Position numbers and translations under genes: made by a program. A DNA stretch of 64,000 nucleotides from Clavelina lepadiformis (taxonomy: Eukaryota; Chordata; Ascidiacea; Aplousobranchia; Clavelinidae). Shown here piece after piece: positions 58,144 to 64,000 of the stretch. The notes under the pieces were generated by a model. The model ran no database searches, was not told the origin of the DNA, and saw only the letters and a list, made by a program, of their open reading frames with translations. Within the stretch, counting starts at the first letter, position 1, and the number at the start of each line of letters is the position of its first letter. The stretch is from NCBI RefSeq assembly GCF_947623445.1, contig NC_135241.1:1490501-1554500 (forward strand), given 5' to 3'.

Positions 58144-61100
58144 TTATTTCGCCCAAACTTTGATGTTCTTCACTTGAAGTGCCGCATTTTCACCATTGTT
58201 GACACCTGACTGCCACGTAGGATACCTAATTATAGAATTATGAATATCAGTTTTAAAAAATTATCTAGTTTTAAAGCACACTGCCTTTATAACTATAGGC
58301 CGTTGTACAAGTCGTGACTTTGAGTTTCGTTATATGAATTTGAATGACTAAACATAAATTGAAATTGTCTAGCAGCTGCAGACTAAATTACCAGGTATTC
58401 TTGGCCTGCCAGAAGTCCCTCATTGCAGTGGGGGAGGCATTATTCCACGGCTTTGCTCCGTTTCCGTTGTTCCACTCGTCCGGAAAATATCCGTTCGTTC
58501 CACCAACCGCCAAATTAATGATAAGATAGAACTGAAAATGTGAAGTTTTCTTGTTAAAATAACTTTGCATAAGCCAGTTATGGGACTAGACAAGCCTCTT
58601 GTCACAAACAATAACTTAATATAAGTATTTATAGCCTTATGACAACGGATGTAGGCAGCACTCTGACAAGCAAGGAAAAATTTGAACATCCAGGCTATCA
58701 ACTACAGTACTACACCACGACAAAAAACAATATTCGCCATAAATTAAAATCAAGCGGGCATAGTCTATCTCGGATTTATTCAAACCACTAAAATCATTTT
58801 TGTAGAAATATTACCTACCATTGATGACGACAAATTTTGATTACCTCTTGGTCGAATGGCGTCATCTTGTTGCTCGATGTGGCCCAAGGATTGTTGGAAC
58901 CGGGCGCTGAATCGTCGAATTCGCCGAATTCCCAAAATCCCTGGTCTCCAGGATCGACATGAAGAGTCTGGGTCCCATCAAGGTAGAAAGTGATGCCGTT
59001 TTCATCCCAATCAAGGGTGTAGGTGTGAAACTCGGAGCCGAAAGAACCGTGCCTGGTGAGTTTTGAAAACTACCGTCATAACATTTTTGTATTGAATTTT
59101 TGCCGCGTTTTTTAATGTTAATAGAAATAGCGACATTTTAAAAGGTAAACAGTAATGACAAATATTTATTGATATTAACAATTAAAATTAAGTTAACTAT
59201 AAGTGAAAAGTTCTGGTGTTCTTAAACGTGTTTTAAGGACAGGTTAGTGAAACTTAGGTGCATAAAAAAGTTAATTGAGTTATTTTTCAACCAGTATTTT
59301 TCTCTCATTTTATAGCTTTTCTGTAGGTTATATGTAGTATAATATGATGTTTATATCCTGTCCACCGGCGCTATCTAAAATAATTCGATTTTGTTACACT
59401 TTAAGTGTCTCCAGTCTACAGTCTACACCTTAGACACCATAATGACCGACTTACACTTCCTTTGTGGTTTTTTGGTATCCATTAAACGGCCAGTACGGAC
59501 CCCAATGAAGAGTTGACCCCATTGCGTCATTTCCGTGGGAAACCCCCTGCGAGTCTCTCAGATCAGTGTTTCCTTTCAAAAATTTTCAAGTAAGCAAAAT
59601 TTCGGGCGACCACGCATTTCGACGAATTATTACGTCAAATTAATAAAGGATAACTTATACCTCTGGATTCGAGCAAGTCCATTTCGCCAGATGCTGGCCA
59701 TTGACCGTACGCGTTTTTCCTAAAACATTGTTCAATGATACACCCAGGTTACTGGATATAAGCGTAAGGGTGTTTTTCAATTCACCACTTTGTTGTTTAG
59801 AATGGTTTCTTCCATATTGAGGTTTTCACTTACTTGGGAAGGAACCATATAGCTGGCCAAAGCCAGTCCCCAGTCGGCATTTTGGCTTCGACATCAACTC
59901 GTCCATATTTGAATGCAAAAGAATCAACTGTGCGGATTCTGACGAAAGTAAAACAAAGTAAATTTTACATCATGCTGTTTTGGTATGGGCCTGTCTGACT
60001 TACAGTAAAGTTAACGTTCTATGGAAAACGCGTAACTTGCAACATAATGAGAATTTTGTGAGATTGCTTAAAGAGATTAAATTGGAATCTTCGTGAGCTG
60101 GAATGAATAAAAGTACTGAATTTCTCACCTTGCTGACTCGACGGGGTTGAGGTAGTTACTTGCGCTTCCGGTTCTCATGCATCCCCACCAAGCGTTGGCC
60201 GTGCAGAAATCGGCGGGACTTCCTCCCCACATGTCGATGGTTCCGGAAGAGAGGAAAGATTCTCCGTAGTGGTCGGCTGTAAGAGTCTGTAGAAGCAAGT
60301 TAAGTTACTTATGCAATTTACCGGACGTAAACAAGCCTAACAAAGGCAAATTACAGCAGTATACACGAAAACTTTTTGACTTATTCATGCTTGTGAAGCT
60401 TGTATATGCGTTACCGTATTGAATTTGTCAAACTGTGCTCTATTCTGAAAAAAACCTCATAATTAAAAGAAAGCCTTCCGGTATTGAAAATTTGTAGTTT
60501 TTAAATACTGCTTATAAGCTGTTGTATAGGCCATACTATACGCTTTTAACTAAAACTAAAGTAAGAAAAAAGATGAGAACACTGCCGAGAACGGGCAGCT
60601 TTAACCTAAGCAACCTAATAAGTAATACCTAACGAAATAAGCTGTTGTACATAATTGAGCAAAACCAGCACGCAAGTCAGGCTACGCAGACACAGTTCCG
60701 CCTCACCGGTTTTATGAAGAGAGTGTTGTCTCTGACGTAGCTGTTCGATCTGTTGTTGGTGTAGATCTGGAATTCCCAATTGCCTCCCCCGCTCATGGTC
60801 AGCTCGTGCTGCCACCTGTCCAGGTTGAACTCGTCCCAGTTCTCCTCAAAGATGAGTCCGTTGCAAGGAGGCTGGGTCATGTCACAAGTCGATGCGTCGC
60901 ATGGGTAAGCAGAGCAGGATGGGGTCACTACCACGGTGCCTCCGTCACCACCGGTACCTGTACCGCCTGGGCAATACAATGCAACTTTTAAGCACATTTC
61001 CAGAGTTGTTTGCCGCAATAACACTTCGCAACTGTTACCTTCTAATCTTAACCATAGAACAACGTTTCTACCAACATTAAGTCGAACAACGCAGAAATTG

Positions 61101-62560
61101 TCTTGTCTCTACAGTAAAATAGATTGAGGTACCAGCAACCTACTTTACTTTCAACCTACCGCCAGTTGACTGGGTGGTCGTAGTCTGACTGGGTGTTGGG
61201 GTGGCCGGGGGTTGGGTAGGAGGGTCCGTGGCCGGGGTTTGGGTAGTAGGAGGTTGGGTAGGAGGGTCGGTCACCGGTGGCTGGGTGGTTGGAGCTGAAA
61301 AATGAAAAGGTGTAAGTTGTAACCCAATCTCACAGGTAGCCTAACAGCTGTACATTCGTCGTCATCGATAATTATCCTATTCACCTATAGTAGACCTATA
61401 CATGGAAGCGTTTTGTTTAAAGCACCAAATACTTCACCTGAAGCAACCCAGTTTTGGTCTGTGAGCAGATATCCACCTGTGCTGGTTATTACGTTGACCC
61501 AGTAGCTAACCACGTCACCGGTTCCCACATTAACGTTGGTGTTTTCGTGGACAAAGTAACCGTCTGAATAAAGATTGAAGAATTGGCCTGTTGTAAATGC
61601 TCTAATAGTATGATGACGTGGAACGAAGTAGATGCGAAATATAATAGTTGCGCGCAAGAAGGTCATGATATGAATGTGATATGAAAATTTCGGTTCCACG
61701 ACAATTAACCGTGGGAAATTGACCGCGAACAAACTGACCGGGGACAACTGACCGGGGACAACTGACCGAGGGACAACTGACCGTGACGTAAATTTACCTA
61801 GAACCAACTGACCTTAAATCATATTATCACTTAAATCATATAATTTGAATAAACAAAAATGCTAATTTGCGTAAAAAATAAAAATAAAATGCGTAGCGGT
61901 TGATTTGTGTCGCCGGCCAATTTGTTGCCAGTCAGTTGACCACGACCAATTGTCGCCGGTGAATTTGTTCACGGTCAATTGACGTGATCCCGAAAATTTC
62001 ATCTCACTTGTGGCGGAGTTCACGTCGTAGTTGTACGTTCCAGCTGCAACGCCAGACAGCGGCTGATTGATGCTGTAATGATATGCCACTAGAGTGACCT
62101 GGCCGTCATCTGAAAAGATTTGATATTTTAGGGTTAAACAGATGTTGGCTTTTGTTGAATAAGTATAGTGTTGATGTAAACATATTACCTTTCAGCTACA
62201 ATTTATAGCTCAGGCGGTAACCAGACTATTGCACCCATAAACTTAATTTATGCTGCGTGGTAATTCTTTAACTGGTTTATTTGTCAGCATTACCTTATAA
62301 AGTTGATTGCGATTTTTCATCAAAATCAAGAATTTATCAAGTGAGTACAGGTCATACGTAAATTTCACATTAGTACAATTCCAAGGAAACATGCACGAAC
62401 ACAGTCATTTTTCAGAGACAAAATTTTACGTTTAATCACACTTGACCAAACCTGGGTAAGCAAATCTGATTCCCTGAGGTTCCAGCAGGGTTATTTGAGG
62501 TTGCTGGACTGTGTAGGCCAGACAAGATGACGTCAAAGAGAGCAGCAGTAACCAAAACAT
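58144..62560 (-). CDS. Secreted beta-1,3-glucan-binding protein/glucanase (CBM39 + GH16)
   Basis: Twelve minus-strand exons (62560-62452, 62109-61984, 61563-61438, 61294-61160, 60966-60707, 60286-60129, 59938-59834, 59719-59661, 59554-59455, 59052-58845, 58531-58392, 58225-58144) give 535 aa, all phases consistent. Order: signal peptide (MFWLLLLSLTSSCLA); CBM39 glucan-binding domain (VTLVAYHYSINQPLSGVAAG ... DVVSYWVNVITSTGGYLL); a Pro/Thr linker of about 45 residues; a short Cys-containing segment; and a GH16 domain from LIFEENWDEFNLDRWQHEL to LQVKNIKVWAK. The catalytic motif is complete in GEMDLLES, so hydrolysis of beta-1,3-glucan is expected, unlike insect GNBPs that have lost these acids. 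Members act outside the cell in innate recognition of fungal or bacterial glucans or in digestion. The exon 2 donor is formed within an inverted repeat. Exon 9's donor has two overlapping choices; the GTAAGT one keeps phase. Confidence 0.9.
61683..62000. repeat. Inverted-repeat element overlapping a GH16 splice donor
   Basis: The left end GAAAATTTCGGTTCCACGAC and the reverse complement of the right end GAAATTTTCGGGATCACGTC match for about 90 bases. Both continue with CAATT-ACCGTG and GACAACTGACC words, and four near-identical GACAACTGACCG units lie at 61735-61785. The right end overlaps the last ~17 bases of GH16 exon 2 and its GT donor. The similarity may extend about 5 bases further out on each side. 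No target duplication is obvious. Confidence 0.7.
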
Positions 62561-63750
62561 GGCTAAACCTGCAACGTCACAATGTCAAATGCTTAGTTCT
62601 CACTTGTATCTTATTATTTCTCTATCAGTTGAGAAATATAGACTATCGGTAAAATGTAACCTACTCTGTTCTAGATTTTAACCTTAAATTTTGCAGGAGC
62701 TGTACTAAGTGATGGAACCAAGGTTTAGTCTTAATACTGTAGAGTGTAGCTCATGCAAAACATGCTCTCTATTTCAAATCTTTTTAGCATTCTACTCAAG
62801 TAAAAGTCCAACCTCCAGTCGTAGCAAATACCGCCATTTTCCCTGATGTCAAATCCTCATATTAGAAGCGATATTGTAAATAGCCCTACTCGTTACACAA
62901 ATACACGTATGATATTTAACGCTGCTTATATTGGAGGATTTTAAGCGTTTAATCGAATAGGTATTGCCGTGCGATTTTAAACAAGGTATAGCATAACAAA
63001 GGAAACGCATTCGTGACGACTAAATTAACTTGAGTGACTCAGTCAAGTGGTCAAAAACTTTCGTAATTACGTCATTGCACCCGTTCGCATCATTTTTTCA
63101 CCTTTTAACCGGCTTAGTTGTTTAATTATCTTCTATAGAACATTATTTTTTGCTTTTAAAGTAACATTCCCTTTAACTGAAAATGTAGTCCCTCCCTCCT
63201 TTAGTTTGTACCAAGTTCTAACATCACTGAAGTGCGCCGGCAAAAAGTGAATTTGCAATTGGGTTCGGTTCGATTTCAAGTCATAACATATCTCTATAAA
63301 AACTTTCCATCTTTCTCTACGTCACTGACGTCTCTCGTCTGACGCGCGCTGGTTGCAGCTGAAGTTGAAAGCTATTTTAAAGCAGGAATACGTGGGAAGG
63401 AACATGTTTAAGTGACGCAGCGTTGTGTTACGTAACCTGCGAATGCTGCCATCTGGATCAAATGCGTCACAAACATGTAGGTAAGAGACAACCTAAAATA
63501 AAAGCCACGCTAGAGGTCAGCAGAGAACAGTTTTGCAAAGACATATCCACCAAAAAGGTTTTGTTCATTTAAATCAAACAATATGCAATTACAACCAATG
63601 TAGTGGGAATATTAATGCATTTTCTACAGATTTGTAACTCGTATCAAACAATAAATAAGCACCATCAAGCAATCGTTTGAAATAAACTGGTAGCATAATC
63701 ACAGATGAATGACTGGGCATTTTAAAGCAACAAAACCTGTAGTCTCAAAA
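62561..63750. other. Intergenic gap upstream of the GH16 gene
   Basis: It presumably holds the GH16 promoter on its left edge. No gene or repeat is recognised; the open frame at 63047-63250 has no domain. Confidence 0.4.
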
Positions 63751-64000
63751 CAGGGGTCGGGAACCTTTTTGGCGAAAGAGCCATGAAAGCCACATATTGT
63801 CAATTTTATTTCCGTTAGAGCCATATAATATTTTTCAACTCTTAATGCAACTAACGTGTGCATTTTTTAAGCAAAACCAACAATTTTAGACAACGGTAAA
63901 TGTCTGAATTTACTCTTTAATAACATGCTACTTAGTACTTACTGTTAATGCGATTTCTTTTGCTGCATGGTACAAAAATTACAAAACTAAAATTACAAAA
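63751..64000. mobile_element. hAT-type element, cut by the window end
   Basis: CAGGGGTCGGGAACCTTTTT followed by GGCGAAAGAGCCATGAAAGC is a well-known type of hAT terminal sequence found in many animal genomes. The other end lies beyond the window, so autonomy cannot be judged. Confidence 0.6.

Larger units (their letters stand above)
56383..58590. repeat. 1.67-kb tandem duplication, right unit with insertion
   Basis: The right unit begins AATCAGTTTCTGGCG. It is 2208 bases long, but removing the 524-bp hAT insertion and one 8-bp target copy leaves 1676, matching the left unit. It carries the GH16 exons 11-12 used by the main gene model. Confidence 0.9.

Overview
The window is animal nuclear DNA. 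Genes are split by short GT-AG introns, both strands are used, the DNA is AT-rich, and small DNA transposons and other repeats fill introns and gaps. Single-copy housekeeping genes (TRMT5, ARMC6, CMTR2) are recognisable, and there is a secreted CBM39 + GH16 beta-glucan protein of a type found in invertebrates. My best guess is an invertebrate deuterostome, probably a tunicate. That guess rests on gene content and compact gene style, not on a diagnostic sequence. No bacterial genes, rRNA, clear tRNA genes or CRISPR arrays were seen.

Layout. 0-4.2 kb: a possible last exon of an upstream gene, then TRMT5 on the minus strand (7 exons, 435 aa). 7.2-10.8 kb: a membrane-anchored DXD glycosyltransferase (8 exons, 454 aa) whose last intron holds 44 perfect copies of a 10-bp repeat. 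13.3-23.2 kb: ARMC6 (11 exons, 465 aa), with hAT-type elements in two introns and a complete antisense gene inside intron 7. 26.2-28.4 kb: CMTR2, a single coding exon. 29.1-31.4 kb: two tandem hot-dog thioesterase-like genes with mitochondrial-like leaders. 32-35.3 kb: a repeat nest (SINE, hAT element with 8-bp target duplication, LINE reverse-transcriptase remnant). 35.8-38.4 kb: a secreted ShKT/EGF/trypsin-like protein on the minus strand, with a decayed copy of its last exons at 40.7-41.1 kb. 42.4-52.5 kb: two tandem genes of an unrecognised family (a disordered K/P/Q/N-rich region followed by a conserved helical domain), with a predicted 67-aa secreted cysteine-rich peptide gene between them. 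54.6-62.6 kb: a secreted CBM39-linker-GH16 protein on the minus strand (12 exons, 535 aa). Its last two exons lie in a 1.67-kb tandem duplication, one copy of which later received a hAT insertion.

In function, TRMT5 (tRNA m1G37) and CMTR2 (mRNA cap 2'-O-methylation) are RNA-modification enzymes that happen to be on the same piece of DNA. The glucan-binding protein, the ShKT/EGF/protease-like protein, the small peptide and the tandem K/P/Q genes look like secreted or lineage-specific products and may include defence functions, but this is inference. Exon models were built by hand from splice signals, reading phase and family similarity. For every multi-exon gene given a full model, the exon lengths sum to a multiple of three.
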